From: Dehalococcoidia bacterium
GTDB taxonomy: Bacteria; Chloroflexota; Dehalococcoidia; GIF9; AB-539-J10
Assembly: GCA_030615625.1 (NCBI GenBank)
Contig: JAUWYX010000003.1
Span: forward strand, 62,001 to 126,000
Length of the DNA stretch: 64,000 nucleotides
Direction: 5' to 3'
The notes beneath the pieces are model-generated. The model had not been told where the DNA came from and ran no database searches. It was given only the letters and a program-made list of their open reading frames with translations. Positions 11,303-19,859 of the stretch are shown piece by piece. Position numbers and translations under genes: made by a program. The stretch's first letter is position 1; each line of letters opens with the position of its first letter.

Positions 11303-12199
11303 TCACTTGGGTTGGGGCGGGTCGGGATTTACCAATTCCCTGGTCATCGTTACTGGCATGAACCTGAATAGCTCATCAATCGTCCATCTGCCAGCTTTAA
11401 CCAGCTGCTTTTCCAATACCGGCTCTGAATAGAGCCCAATTCGGCCTCTTTCTACATAAAATGTCCGCCCATTGACATTAGCAGCGTCATCAGAAGCGAG
11501 CCATACCACCAGAGGAGCAATATCTTCAGGCTTCATTTGCTCAAACTTGGCCATAACTTCTGGCCGAGCTTTCCTCATTTCGTCGCTGAGAGTAAGCCGG
11601 GTCCCAGCGTTAGGCCGAATACAATTACACGTCACACCATACCGGCCCATATCCCGGGCTACCTTTCTTGTTAAGCCGACAATTCCCTCTTTAGCTGCAC
11701 CGTAATTAGCCTGCCCATAAGTAGTAGCATTGAGACCTGCTACAGACGAGGTATTTATTATTCGTCCATATCTCTGCTGGCGGAATAAGGGGCTCACTGC
11801 TCTGATGGTATAGAAATGACCATAGAGGTGCACTTTGAGTACTAAATCCCAGTCTTCCTCGTTCATGTTGAACAGCATTCTGTCACGTAGAATCCCGGCA
11901 TTATTGACCAGTATATCAACCTTACCAAAGTTGTCTATGGCAGTCTTTACAATGTTCTCGCCGCCCTTCATAGTGGCCACTGAGTCATAGTTGTCAACTG
12001 CCTCTCCACCCAGTTTTTTAATCTCTGCCACTACCTCTTCCGCTGGTGAACTTGCTGCTCCAGAACCGTCAACAGCACCTCCCAGATCGTTTACTACTAC
12101 TTTAGCCCCTTCCGATGCTAAAGCCAGGGCTTCTCCTCGGCCAATGCCCCGTCCGGCACCAGTAACTATAGCTACTTTACCTTCGAGTCTCTTCGCCAT
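11303..12199 (-). CDS. SDR-family 3-hydroxyacyl-CoA dehydrogenase, MFE-2/17beta-HSD4-like
   Basis: A short-chain dehydrogenase of 298 residues. It has the cofactor motif TGAGRGIGRGEALALASEG, NNAG (ILVNNAGILRDRM), and the catalytic Ser and Tyr-x3-Lys (SSVAGL...YGAAK). The segment VVVNDLGGAVDGSG followed by a GGEAVDNYDSV block is characteristic of the dehydrogenase domain of peroxisomal multifunctional enzyme type 2. That domain acts on (R)-3-hydroxyacyl-CoA. The ATG at 12199 follows an AAGGAGG ribosome site; the longer start at 12235 does not. Its neighbours include MaoC-type hydratases, which make exactly the (R)-hydroxyacyl-CoA substrate. Confidence 0.9.
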   Translation of the reverse strand: MAKRLEGKVAIVTGAGRGIGRGEALALASEGAKVVVNDLGGAVDGSGAASSPAEEVVAEIKKLGGEAVDNYDSVATMKGGENIVKTAIDNFGKVDILVNNAGILRDRMLFNMNEEDWDLVLKVHLYGHFYTIRAVSPLFRQQRYGRIINTSSVAGLNATTYGQANYGAAKEGIVGLTRKVARDMGRYGVTCNCIRPNAGTRLTLSDEMRKARPEVMAKFEQMKPEDIAPLVVWLASDDAANVNGRTFYVERGRIGLYSEPVLEKQLVKAGRWTIDELFRFMPVTMTRELVNPDPPQPK

Positions 12200-12293
12200 T
12201 GCCAACCTCCTTATATGTTCTCTCCAAATTCCCAAATGGCAGACAGCTTGTAGCCAATAAATCTCTGGTTATAACGGAGTTAAACCATTAGAC

Positions 12294-13073
12294 CTACATA
12301 TACATTCCAGAAGAAACGTTCAGAACTTGTCCTGTAATAAAAGCAGCGTCATCTGAAGCCAGGAATAGAACGGGCTTAGCAGCATCTTCAGGCGTCATCG
12401 GTTTAACTTGAAAGAGAATCATATCCCTTACTTTCTTTGGTATACCCACTGCTTCTCCAGCTACCTCTTCTTGCTGCGTCTCTTTTTCTCTGGTCAACCG
12501 TGTATCTACAAAGCCATAGGCAATGACATTACAGGTAATACCAAATCGTCCCCATTCCCTGGCTACAGTTTTGGTCAGCCCGATAAGACCTGACTTAGCA
12601 GCAGAGTAGTTAATCTGTCCGATGTTTCCCATCAGTCCAGCTACAGAGGCCACATTAACTATTTTACCATTGTGTCCTGCCTTCAGCATATATTTTGAAG
12701 CTGCTCTGATACAGTTAAAGGTCCCCTTGAGACTAATATCAACACATATGTCCCATTGGGCATCTGTCATCTTATGTATTAAAGCATCTCTGGTAAGCCC
12801 GGCATTATTGACCAAAATATCTATTTTGCCGAATTTCTCCACTGCCTTGTCCATGACTTTCTGACAATCTTCGAGTTTCGTCACATCGCCAGCACAACCA
12901 CCAGCTTTTCCCCCAGCAGCTTCAATTTCCTTGACTACCTCCATAAGCGGCGCCTCATCAATATCACTCACAAAAACAGCAGCACCTTCTTTGGCAAACA
13001 ACAGGGCATCAGCCCTGCCTATGCCCCGCGCCGCCCCTGTGATAACCGCTACTTTCCCATCTAGTTTTTCCAT
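12294..13073 (-). CDS. SDR-family oxidoreductase, FabG-like
   Basis: A 259-residue short-chain dehydrogenase/reductase. It has TGAARGIGRADALLFAKEG for NAD(P) binding, NNAGLTRDALIHKM, and the catalytic tetrad region NVASVAGLMGN...YSAAKSGLIGLTK. It ends with the FabG-type FITGQVLNVSSGMYM. An AAGGAGG ribosome site precedes the ATG. It is the second dehydrogenase of the operon and may act on a different hydroxyl or ketone of the substrate, or on a different chain length. It closely resembles 3-oxoacyl-ACP reductases, but the operon context favours a catabolic role. Confidence 0.9.
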   Translation of the reverse strand: MEKLDGKVAVITGAARGIGRADALLFAKEGAAVFVSDIDEAPLMEVVKEIEAAGGKAGGCAGDVTKLEDCQKVMDKAVEKFGKIDILVNNAGLTRDALIHKMTDAQWDICVDISLKGTFNCIRAASKYMLKAGHNGKIVNVASVAGLMGNIGQINYSAAKSGLIGLTKTVAREWGRFGITCNVIAYGFVDTRLTREKETQQEEVAGEAVGIPKKVRDMILFQVKPMTPEDAAKPVLFLASDDAAFITGQVLNVSSGMYM

Positions 13074-13170
13074 TTTTGCCTCCTTGAACTTTGTTCTCTT
13101 GAAAACACGGGCTCGACTCAGTATTTCCAGAAAACTGCTTCTAAATAGCTATCAAAACCAATACTCTCGC

Positions 13171-13641
13171 TTATTTCCTTTTTCGTTTGGGTAAGGCAAC
13201 CAAGGCTGAGCCAGGCGTTGTCTTTTCTCCCTTTCCATTCTCCACCCAAATCTCGCACTCAACAAGGTGCTCACCACCCTCTTCATATTTCTTCGTCACT
13301 TTGCCTTTACACCACCAGGTTTCGCCATCATGAGGCTCTTCTCTCGTCTTCATTTTCCGGGGATAATCCATACCGCGGTATTGGCAGGACAATTTCTTGA
13401 GTTTTCCCTGCTCTCCAATCCAATCAGTCATCAAGTGTCCTAACCAAGCACGCTTAAGCGCGCCATGTACAATAGGGGCACCTACGCCCATAGCCTTGGC
13501 GAAATCATCATCATAATGCAAAGGGTTAAAATCCCCCGATGCCCCCGCCCACTGGACTAACATATGAGTTGTAGCAATCTTAGCCAATGGTGTTATCTCA
13601 GTGCCTACTTCAACGTCCTCATAATAAACTTGTTTAACCAT
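13171..13641 (-). CDS. MaoC-family (R)-specific enoyl-CoA hydratase, catalytic subunit
   Basis: A hot-dog-fold protein of 156 residues. The hydratase-2 motif is complete: SGDFNPLHYDDDFAKAMG carries the catalytic Asp and His, and GAPIVHGALKRAWLG forms the following helix. Such enzymes add water to trans-2-enoyl-CoA to give (R)-3-hydroxyacyl-CoA. A GGAGGAGAG ribosome site precedes the ATG. It sits 33 bases after a second MaoC-like gene lacking the catalytic His, suggesting a heteromeric hydratase comparable to ChsH1/ChsH2 (inference). The C-terminus is strongly basic (PKRKRK). Confidence 0.9.
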   Translation of the reverse strand: MVKQVYYEDVEVGTEITPLAKIATTHMLVQWAGASGDFNPLHYDDDFAKAMGVGAPIVHGALKRAWLGHLMTDWIGEQGKLKKLSCQYRGMDYPRKMKTREEPHDGETWWCKGKVTKKYEEGGEHLVECEIWVENGKGEKTTPGSALVALPKRKRK

Positions 13642-13674
13642 CTCTCCTCCAAAAAATAAAGTAGTTAAAACAGG

Positions 13675-14148
13675 CTAAAACAGGATAAATGTCGACCGGA
13701 TTTTGAGTGCCACATTGCCCTTTTGGTTCACAAAAGTAGTCTCTAGTGTGGTAAACATGGTCTTGCCCAGTCTGGTTTCGCGCTCGGTCATGTTGGCAAT
13801 TTTAGTTGTGGCAGTTAATACATCGCCAGCGCCAATGGGTTCAACAAAGTCAAATTCAACACCCCCATCGAGAAGCCTTGAAGGCGCTCCAGCTTTTAGC
13901 AGAGACTCGAGCAGTCTATCCGAAAGGCGTCCAGCCTTGACTGGCCAACCAGTGAAACCAGGAGGAGCCAATAACCGTCCATACTTGGTTCTACTGGCAA
14001 AATCCGGGTCATTATATAGAGGGTTTGGGTCACCTATAGCCTGTGCATATCTCTGGATTGCCCCTTCTTCGACCTTGAAGACGATAGTCTCCAAAGTTAC
14101 ACCTATTAATTTCCGCAGTTCATCGGTAATCAGACTACCATTAGCCAT
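13675..14148 (-). CDS. MaoC-like (FAS1-type N-terminal) hydratase partner, catalytic His absent
   Basis: A 157-residue hot-dog-fold protein with the N-terminal dehydratase layout (LRKLIGVTLETIVFKVEEGAIQRYAQAIG). The motif GDPNPLYNDPDFA has Tyr where the catalytic His of hydratase 2 normally lies, so this subunit is probably not catalytic alone. The downstream neighbour has the complete Asp/His pair. In ChsH1-ChsH2 type heterodimers one subunit supplies catalysis and the other the substrate tunnel; the same division of labour is inferred here. It begins MANGSLITDELRK and is 27 bases after the thiolase gene. Confidence 0.88.
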   Translation of the reverse strand: MANGSLITDELRKLIGVTLETIVFKVEEGAIQRYAQAIGDPNPLYNDPDFASRTKYGRLLAPPGFTGWPVKAGRLSDRLLESLLKAGAPSRLLDGGVEFDFVEPIGAGDVLTATTKIANMTERETRLGKTMFTTLETTFVNQKGNVALKIRSTFILF

Positions 14149-14175
14149 AGCTAGCCTCCCAGATTTAGCTTTTTT

Positions 14176-15378
14176 TTACAATCCTATAATAGCAATACTA
14201 ACGATGTTCATGGGTGGAAAACCGCCTAAATTATGGGTTAGCCCCAGTTTGGGATTCTTGATCTGCCGTTCTGGTAGCTGGACTTTGCCTTGCAATTGTT
14301 TGTACATCTCGTATATCATCCTGAGACCAGATGCCCCAATAGGATGCCCAAAGCACTTCAATCCACCATCGGGCTGAATAGGCTGTGGGCCATCAAGATT
14401 AAAACGGCCAGCCTCGATGTCTTCCTTGACTTTTCCCCGAGGGCTGAATTGCAAATCTTCCATGGTCACTGCTTCAGTTATGGAGAAACAATCGTGCACC
14501 TCAGCCATACTTATCTCTTCACGTGGATTCTTTACCCCAGCCTCCTCATAAGCTAGCATACCAGCACGGCAAGTGGTCTCAACATGAGCTCCATCCCATT
14601 TAGTATACATTAATTCCTCGCCCGAACTTAAAGCGACTTGCAGTGCCTTAACATGTATGGGGTCTGGCCGAAACTTCTTGGCCATGTCAGCTCTGGTTAC
14701 AATTGCAGCCGCTGCACCATCACTGACTCCGCAGCAATCAAAAAGCCCCAATGGCCAAGCGATGATAGGCGCATTTATTATCTGTTCCTCAGTCACTTCG
14801 CGGCGCAAATGCGCCTTCGGGTTCCTGGCTCCATTATAATGGCTTTTGACTGACACTTTAGCCAGCATTTTCTTGCCTTCCTCCGGACTGAGGCCATACA
14901 CGGCAAAGTACCTGGTCGCCATCATGGCAAAAGCCCCGGGAGCGGTCAATTTGGGCATAATCAGTGCATTTTTTGTCCCCATAAGACCAGGGCCACCTGG
15001 AAGCCCACCATATCCCGTATCCTTGAGCTTTTCTACACCCAAAGCCATGGCAATGTCATAAGCTCCTGAAGCTACACCATAGCATGCCCCCCTGAAAGCC
15101 TCCGTGGCAGTAGCACAAAAATTCTCTACCCTGGTGACCGGAATAAACGGCAACTTCAATGTTAAAGCCAAAGATGTAGCCCCTTTCCCTACACTTTGTT
15201 CCTCAAAATGCACGCCAAACCAGGCTGCATTGATGTCCTTCTTCTCTATTCCCGCGTCCTCGATACATTCCTTAAAAGCATCTACCATAAGGTCCTCGGC
15301 ACTCTTATCCCACAACTCCCCAAATTTAGTGCAACCCATGCCTATAATAGCAACTTTGTCTTTAATACCTTCTGCCAT
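14176..15378 (-). CDS. Thiolase-family protein, SCP-x/Ltp type
   Basis: A 400-residue thiolase-fold enzyme likely to cleave a 3-oxoacyl-CoA, or a tertiary beta-hydroxyacyl-CoA by retro-aldol. The nucleophile Cys88 lies in VENFCATATEAFRGA, and the histidine motif is CFGHPIGASGLRMIYE. The last segment THNLGGFPP replaces the CxGGG motif of degradative thiolases, as is usual for SCP-x/nonspecific lipid-transfer-type thiolases. Those enzymes commonly need a DUF35 partner, and the next gene upstream encodes a protein with such a domain. Confidence 0.92.
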   Translation of the reverse strand: MAEGIKDKVAIIGMGCTKFGELWDKSAEDLMVDAFKECIEDAGIEKKDINAAWFGVHFEEQSVGKGATSLALTLKLPFIPVTRVENFCATATEAFRGACYGVASGAYDIAMALGVEKLKDTGYGGLPGGPGLMGTKNALIMPKLTAPGAFAMMATRYFAVYGLSPEEGKKMLAKVSVKSHYNGARNPKAHLRREVTEEQIINAPIIAWPLGLFDCCGVSDGAAAAIVTRADMAKKFRPDPIHVKALQVALSSGEELMYTKWDGAHVETTCRAGMLAYEEAGVKNPREEISMAEVHDCFSITEAVTMEDLQFSPRGKVKEDIEAGRFNLDGPQPIQPDGGLKCFGHPIGASGLRMIYEMYKQLQGKVQLPERQIKNPKLGLTHNLGGFPPMNIVSIAIIGL

Positions 15379-15418
15379 TTTTTGCTTCCTCCGTAAATTT
15401 TATTATCGTTTACCGTAG

Positions 15419-16861
15419 TCAGGCACGTATAGGTGTTGCCTTCCATGAATAACCGTGAACACCACTTGACTCATCAACATATCGTCTGCGAAAGGTCATC
15501 TCTACCGGCATGCCTACTTTAACAGAATCCAGGTCACAATCCGTGAAATCAAACCAGAACCTACCACCACCATCAAAATCCACCAGGCCATATATTGAAG
15601 GCGGGTCAATACTGGCAGCTAGATTATCACCGGTATAAGTAAATATGACACCTTTCTTATCCGAAAAGCGATAATCTTCCATCTGGTCAATGGCTCCGCA
15701 GTCAGGATTTACACATACTCTCTGATATGGATATTGCGGCGTGCCGCATTTTTCGCACTTCGAGCCACAAAGGGCCAAAACTACTTTTCGTTCCCTGAAC
15801 AATGCCGACATCGGTGTGCGAATGCTTATCTCGCCACGCATACCTAAGTCCATCGGTGCTAAGTTTCTGAAGGCAAGGTATTTTTCATAGCTGGTAAGCT
15901 CCTTTTTCGAGTTCAGGTGTTTTTTCACCGCCCTCCTATCAGCCACACTTTTTATTTTTTCAGTAACCTCGAAAAACAGTGCGTCGCCACCGTTCCCAAA
16001 GCTGGCGACCAATATTTTATCGCCCGGCTTGGCACTTTCCAATGCCGCTACCAACATCATTAAAGGTGAAGCTGACCCAGTATCACCGACTGTGCTAAGC
16101 AATGAATCCTGAAGCTGACTAGGATCAGCACCTAACCGCTTGGCTATTGCTCCATGCTCTCGTGCATACAGACCTGGATACATTATCTTGGTAAAGTCCT
16201 TGATGTTCAGGCTGTATTTCTTCAATAGCCCAGAAATTACCTCCGAGATAAATTGCCTATAGCCAGAATCGCGAATGAATCTATCTTCCCAAGCATGTTC
16301 AAATTTTTCTCCACTTGCTCTCCAGCGGTCGGGAAAATCGTAGGAAACAGAATACGAACCCTCAAAAGTAGCAATCGCCTCATCACTGCCAACAAGAAGT
16401 GACGCAGCGCCATCACCATAGAGAGACTCTTGAGGACTGCCCGGCTTGCTCAACCGGCAATCGGAAGCACAGACGAGAATATTGTTCGACATCCCTGCTT
16501 TTACAGCATCAAAGGCCGAAAGCAGTCCAGTAGTCCCTGACTTCGTAGAGCCTATGAAGTCAGCAGTTCTTATATTTGATTGCAAATCAAGGGCAGTGGC
16601 CACCAGAGCTGAATTTTGCCTCACCATATAAGGCTGACTGGTGGTAGCAAGATACAGACCGTCAACCATCTCCCGTTTTACACCACTTAAGCAATCGATT
16701 CCTGCGGCTACTGCCATAGTGAGAGTATCTTCGTCATGATTAGCAACTGCATTTTCACCAGGCGGCGGGAACGTCCCCAAGAACGCAACAGCCATGAAGA
16801 TGGTGTTGTGATTCATTCGATACCTTGGGATATAAGCTCCGTAAGACTTTATGCCGACCAT
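15419..16861 (-). CDS. HMG-CoA synthase/KAS III-like protein fused to DUF35 zinc-ribbon OB domain
   Basis: A 480-residue two-part protein. Residues 1 to about 340 have the HMG-CoA synthase/ketosynthase III fold (MVGIKSYGAYIPRYRM, YGDGAASLLVG, FGNGGDALFFEV). Residues from about 370 on are a rubredoxin-like zinc ribbon (CEKCGTPQYPYQRVCVNPDC) and an OB fold typical of DUF35. At the position of the nucleophilic Cys the sequence reads GSTKSGTTGL with no Cys, so condensation activity is doubtful. Known archaeal thiolase and HMG-CoA synthase are bridged by a separate DUF35 protein; here it is fused. The GGAGG ribosome site at 16865-16875 supports the start. It is the first gene of the minus-strand operon. 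Confidence 0.88.
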   Translation of the reverse strand: MVGIKSYGAYIPRYRMNHNTIFMAVAFLGTFPPPGENAVANHDEDTLTMAVAAGIDCLSGVKREMVDGLYLATTSQPYMVRQNSALVATALDLQSNIRTADFIGSTKSGTTGLLSAFDAVKAGMSNNILVCASDCRLSKPGSPQESLYGDGAASLLVGSDEAIATFEGSYSVSYDFPDRWRASGEKFEHAWEDRFIRDSGYRQFISEVISGLLKKYSLNIKDFTKIMYPGLYAREHGAIAKRLGADPSQLQDSLLSTVGDTGSASPLMMLVAALESAKPGDKILVASFGNGGDALFFEVTEKIKSVADRRAVKKHLNSKKELTSYEKYLAFRNLAPMDLGMRGEISIRTPMSALFRERKVVLALCGSKCEKCGTPQYPYQRVCVNPDCGAIDQMEDYRFSDKKGVIFTYTGDNLAASIDPPSIYGLVDFDGGGRFWFDFTDCDLDSVKVGMPVEMTFRRRYVDESSGVHGYSWKATPIRA

Positions 16862-16898
16862 GAATTAACCTCCTGATATAAGCTTTTTAAACCAAGAG

Positions 16899-16927
16899 AC
16901 TATGGCATAGAAACTGTACGATGTCAA
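16899..16927 (-). promoter_or_regulatory. Promoter for the acyl-CoA degradation operon
   Basis: On the minus strand TTGACA (16927-16922) is followed by a 17-base spacer and CATAGT (16904-16899). A GGAGG site and the ATG at 16861 follow. The -35 is perfect and the -10 matches at four of six positions, so this is a plausible but moderate-strength promoter. Confidence 0.6.
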
Positions 16928-16928
16928 A

Positions 16929-17105
16929 CCCCAACACTCTTGAAAATGAACCGATAATGAGATTTTTTTCATACGTGTCAGTCAACGCCTTCGGCAAATT
17001 TCACCGCTTGAATATGGTCCTCACAAATACTGGGAGAACAATGTCCCTTTTGGAGCTTGACGGTTCATTGCCAGAGTTGTACCATCAACTCAAGAGCAAT
17101 TGGGG
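16929..17105. repeat. Imperfect inverted repeat in the divergent spacer
   Basis: This 301-base divergent spacer (16862-17162) has no credible gene. Its left arm (16929-16953, CCCCAA...CTCTTGA...AATGAACCG) is repeated in inverse orientation at 17061-17105, where the arm carries about 20 extra bases. That insertion contains a small dyad AGTTG-N6-CAACT (17075-17090). It could be a decayed miniature element or a regulator binding region between the two catabolic operons. Confidence 0.45.
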
Positions 17106-17162
17106 CTAAAGCTCACTCACCACCAAATACTAGTGAAATACTGAATTGAGCAGGGATGTATT

Positions 17163-18761
17163 ATGAACATTGGCAGTGGAATAGAGGATAACATCAAAAG
17201 GTTCGGCGAATATGAAGCCCTTTATTTCGAAGGGAGCTGGTACACAAATGTTGAGATAAATCGCAACGCCAACCTATTGGGGAATGCGCTCAAAGGACTT
17301 GGTATAAACAAAGGAGACCGGGTGGCGGTACAAATGCCTAACAGTCCGGAGGTGCTCTTTGCTTTTCCCGCCATATACAAGATAGGCGCTGTCGTCGTCC
17401 CTTTGAATCCCCTGCTGCGGCCCGACCAGGCCGCCTATATATATCGTGACTGCGGAGCCAAAGCTATCCTCACTAGCTCGGATTTTGTAGGCCGGGTACT
17501 GGAGGCACAAAAGCAAACTCCAAACTTGCAACATGTAATCCTCACAGACCGCGATGACGTTTCTGGAACCATCTCATATCATAATATTATGTCAACTAAT
17601 TCCAGTGAACTGACGATTGAGCAGACTGATAATGGCGATATTGCCGCTCTAATGTACACTGCCGGCACCACAGGCCCTCCCAAAGGTGTGGTGCATACGC
17701 ATTACTCGCTTTATATCAATGCCCTATTCTTCTACGAATACATTCTGGTCCATCGCTCCCTGACCTTGCAATTAAACAGCCGCGCGCTTAATCCTAAAAC
17801 GCTCCAATTCAATGAGGTCACTCAACGAGTTTCCAGTGTAAATCGAGCGATGGTCAGCCTGGCAGTGCTCCCTTTATCGCACTCCTATGGTATTGCCTTC
17901 AGTAACACTAGTAACTTCGTAGGCGGAAAAACAATTTTGCTACGGTGGTGGAATGTCGAAGAGGCACTGAAAGCCATTCAGACATTCCGGGTTACCCAAA
18001 TGGCAGCAGTTCCTACCATGTACATCCAGATGCTAGAATTCCCTGAGCTGGACAAATACGATTTGAGTTCGCTTGAGGACTGCCAATGTGGGGCGGCACC
18101 ACTGCCCGTGGAAGTAGCCTTAAGGTGGAAGGAAAAGGTGGGAGTGGATATTCGAGAGGGGTGGGGCCTAACCGAATCAGGATCCATTACTACAGGGCAA
18201 CCAGGTGACCTTCCACCCAAGTATGGCTCCATTGGTAAGTGCCTGTTGAAATGCAACACCATAAAAGTTTTCGACGAGAAAGGTCAAGAGCTTCCACCGG
18301 GGCAGCAAGGCGAGATAGTAGTCAAGGGGCCTACACTGATGAAAGGCTACTGGAACCTGCCTGAAGAAACAGCCAGAACCATCAAAGACGGCTGGCTTTA
18401 TACCGGCGATATAGGTTATATGGACGAGGATGGCTACTTCTACATCACCGCCCGCAAGAAGGATATCATTATCAGAGGTGGAGAAAACGTATCACCGGTG
18501 GAAGTTGAGGAGATTCTTCTACAACACCCCGCAGTCGCAGAAGCAGGAGTCGTAGGCATCCCAGATGCTGTATATGGGGAGGAAATAAAGGCTTTCGTCG
18601 TCATAAAGCCGGATCAACGTGTAAATGAAGAGGAATTAATTGCCTTTTGCAAAGACCGCCTGCCCACCTTTAAGTTGCCAAAAAAGGTGCAATTTACGGA
18701 ATCCTTGCCAAAGAACCTTTTAGGCAAGGTACTAAGAGCCGAATTACGCAAGCTCGGTTAA
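17163..18761 (+). CDS. Acyl-CoA synthetase (AMP-forming)
   Basis: A 532-residue adenylate-forming ligase that should activate a carboxylic acid to its CoA thioester. The P-loop-like motif YTAGTTGPPKGVVHTHY lies at about residue 165, GWGLTES near 335, and YTGDIGYMDEDGYFYI near 412. It is followed by ARKKDIIIRGGENVSPVEVEE, and the C-terminal catalytic lysine is in PKNLLGKVLRAEL. All core motifs are intact. It is divergent from the acyl-CoA degradation operon and is the natural entry enzyme for it. The substrate cannot be read from the sequence. A weak GGG ribosome site precedes the ATG. Confidence 0.93.
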   Translation: MNIGSGIEDNIKRFGEYEALYFEGSWYTNVEINRNANLLGNALKGLGINKGDRVAVQMPNSPEVLFAFPAIYKIGAVVVPLNPLLRPDQAAYIYRDCGAKAILTSSDFVGRVLEAQKQTPNLQHVILTDRDDVSGTISYHNIMSTNSSELTIEQTDNGDIAALMYTAGTTGPPKGVVHTHYSLYINALFFYEYILVHRSLTLQLNSRALNPKTLQFNEVTQRVSSVNRAMVSLAVLPLSHSYGIAFSNTSNFVGGKTILLRWWNVEEALKAIQTFRVTQMAAVPTMYIQMLEFPELDKYDLSSLEDCQCGAAPLPVEVALRWKEKVGVDIREGWGLTESGSITTGQPGDLPPKYGSIGKCLLKCNTIKVFDEKGQELPPGQQGEIVVKGPTLMKGYWNLPEETARTIKDGWLYTGDIGYMDEDGYFYITARKKDIIIRGGENVSPVEVEEILLQHPAVAEAGVVGIPDAVYGEEIKAFVVIKPDQRVNEEELIAFCKDRLPTFKLPKKVQFTESLPKNLLGKVLRAELRKLG

Positions 18762-18797
18762 TTTTGAGTAGCGTGACAAAGAATCGAAGGGAGGGAC

Positions 18798-19856
18798 ATG
18801 CCATTGCCTAAATTAAAATTTGACAAGACAAAATGTGCCGAGTGCAAAGCCATCAGTTGCCTTGTTAAGTGCCAATACATGGATTTTAAGGATAAAGACA
18901 AGGCGAAGAAGGAGTGGCAGAAGGTAATCAACGGTGAGGACTCTTCCGTTCTCAAGTCCTGTACCACATGTTATGCCTGCGAAGAATATTGCCCGTTTGG
19001 TAACCATCCATTTTACTTGATTGTTGAGCGGCAGGAAGAGAAAGGGATATTACCGGCGCCGAGGCCAATCATCACAATGTGGATTAACCAGTGCCAGCCA
19101 GTAGGCAGATTCATGGTGGGCAAAGTTGAGGAAAGGGCATTATCGTACTGCCTTTTGCCCCAATTTAACACACTGGTCAAAGGGAAGCTCTTCGACGGCA
19201 TTGCCTTGTCTGTAATCTTCGGGCAGGAGTTTTTCTGTAATGCTGTTTACCTGCATTACGCAAAAGCATCAGTAATAAAGGATAGGCTACCCAAGATAGT
19301 TGAGAATATTAAAAAACAGGGAATCAAAGAGCTTGTATGTCTTCATGACGAATGTTATGGCACCTTCACCTCGCTGACGTCCGCTTACGATATAGATATG
19401 CCCTTCAAACCCATTCATTACTATGAGTACCTGTATGGCAGGCTGAAGGAGCTCAAAGACCTGATAAAACCGCTCAATATTAAAGCCGCCTACCAGAGAA
19501 ACTGCTCAGCCCGGCTTTGCCCGGAGATAGACCACTATGTGGACGATATATTCGGGCTGCTTGGGGTAGAGCGAGTTAAGCGGGAGTATGACAGGGAAAA
19601 TGCCCTGTGCTGCGCCGAGATTTTCAGGATGGCGATGGGGCCAGTGCTGGCCGACGACGTGCAGAAGCGGAATATAAACGATATGGTGAGGTTCGGAGCC
19701 GAATACTGCGTTTTTAATTGCCCGGCTTGCTGGGACTCGCTAGCGCATAAGGTCGTCAAGCAAGGCATAAAGCCGATACACATGATTGACCTGTGCAAAC
19801 TCGCTATAGGCGAAGAACAAGCCTTGAAGCTGCCTGAATTAGTAGCGGAGGTGTAA
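18798..19856 (+). CDS. 4Fe-4S/CCG-domain protein, heterodisulfide reductase-like
   Basis: A 352-residue soluble iron-sulfur protein. The N-terminus has two cysteine clusters, CAECKAISCLVKCQ and SCTTCYACEEYCPFG, expected to bind 4Fe-4S. The C-terminal half contains CCG-like cysteine motifs (CLHDECYGT; NCSARLCPEI with NALCCAEIF; FNCPACWDS) related to HdrB/HdrD and GlpC. It is 36 bases after the acyl-CoA synthetase and 3 bases before an FAD-linked oxidase. It probably passes electrons between that flavoprotein and a membrane or soluble acceptor (inference). No membrane segments are seen. Confidence 0.85.
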   Translation: MPLPKLKFDKTKCAECKAISCLVKCQYMDFKDKDKAKKEWQKVINGEDSSVLKSCTTCYACEEYCPFGNHPFYLIVERQEEKGILPAPRPIITMWINQCQPVGRFMVGKVEERALSYCLLPQFNTLVKGKLFDGIALSVIFGQEFFCNAVYLHYAKASVIKDRLPKIVENIKKQGIKELVCLHDECYGTFTSLTSAYDIDMPFKPIHYYEYLYGRLKELKDLIKPLNIKAAYQRNCSARLCPEIDHYVDDIFGLLGVERVKREYDRENALCCAEIFRMAMGPVLADDVQKRNINDMVRFGAEYCVFNCPACWDSLAHKVVKQGIKPIHMIDLCKLAIGEEQALKLPELVAEV

Positions 19857-19859
19857 ATT

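Noticed and set aside
13703-14377. A 224-codon open frame on the plus strand
   Set aside because: It lies antisense to the MaoC-like and thiolase genes, whose motifs are complete. The frame has no recognisable domain and a low-complexity composition.
16921-17109. A 62-codon frame in the divergent spacer
   Set aside because: Its ATG is part of the -35 box of the minus-strand promoter, there is no ribosome site, and the frame covers an inverted repeat.
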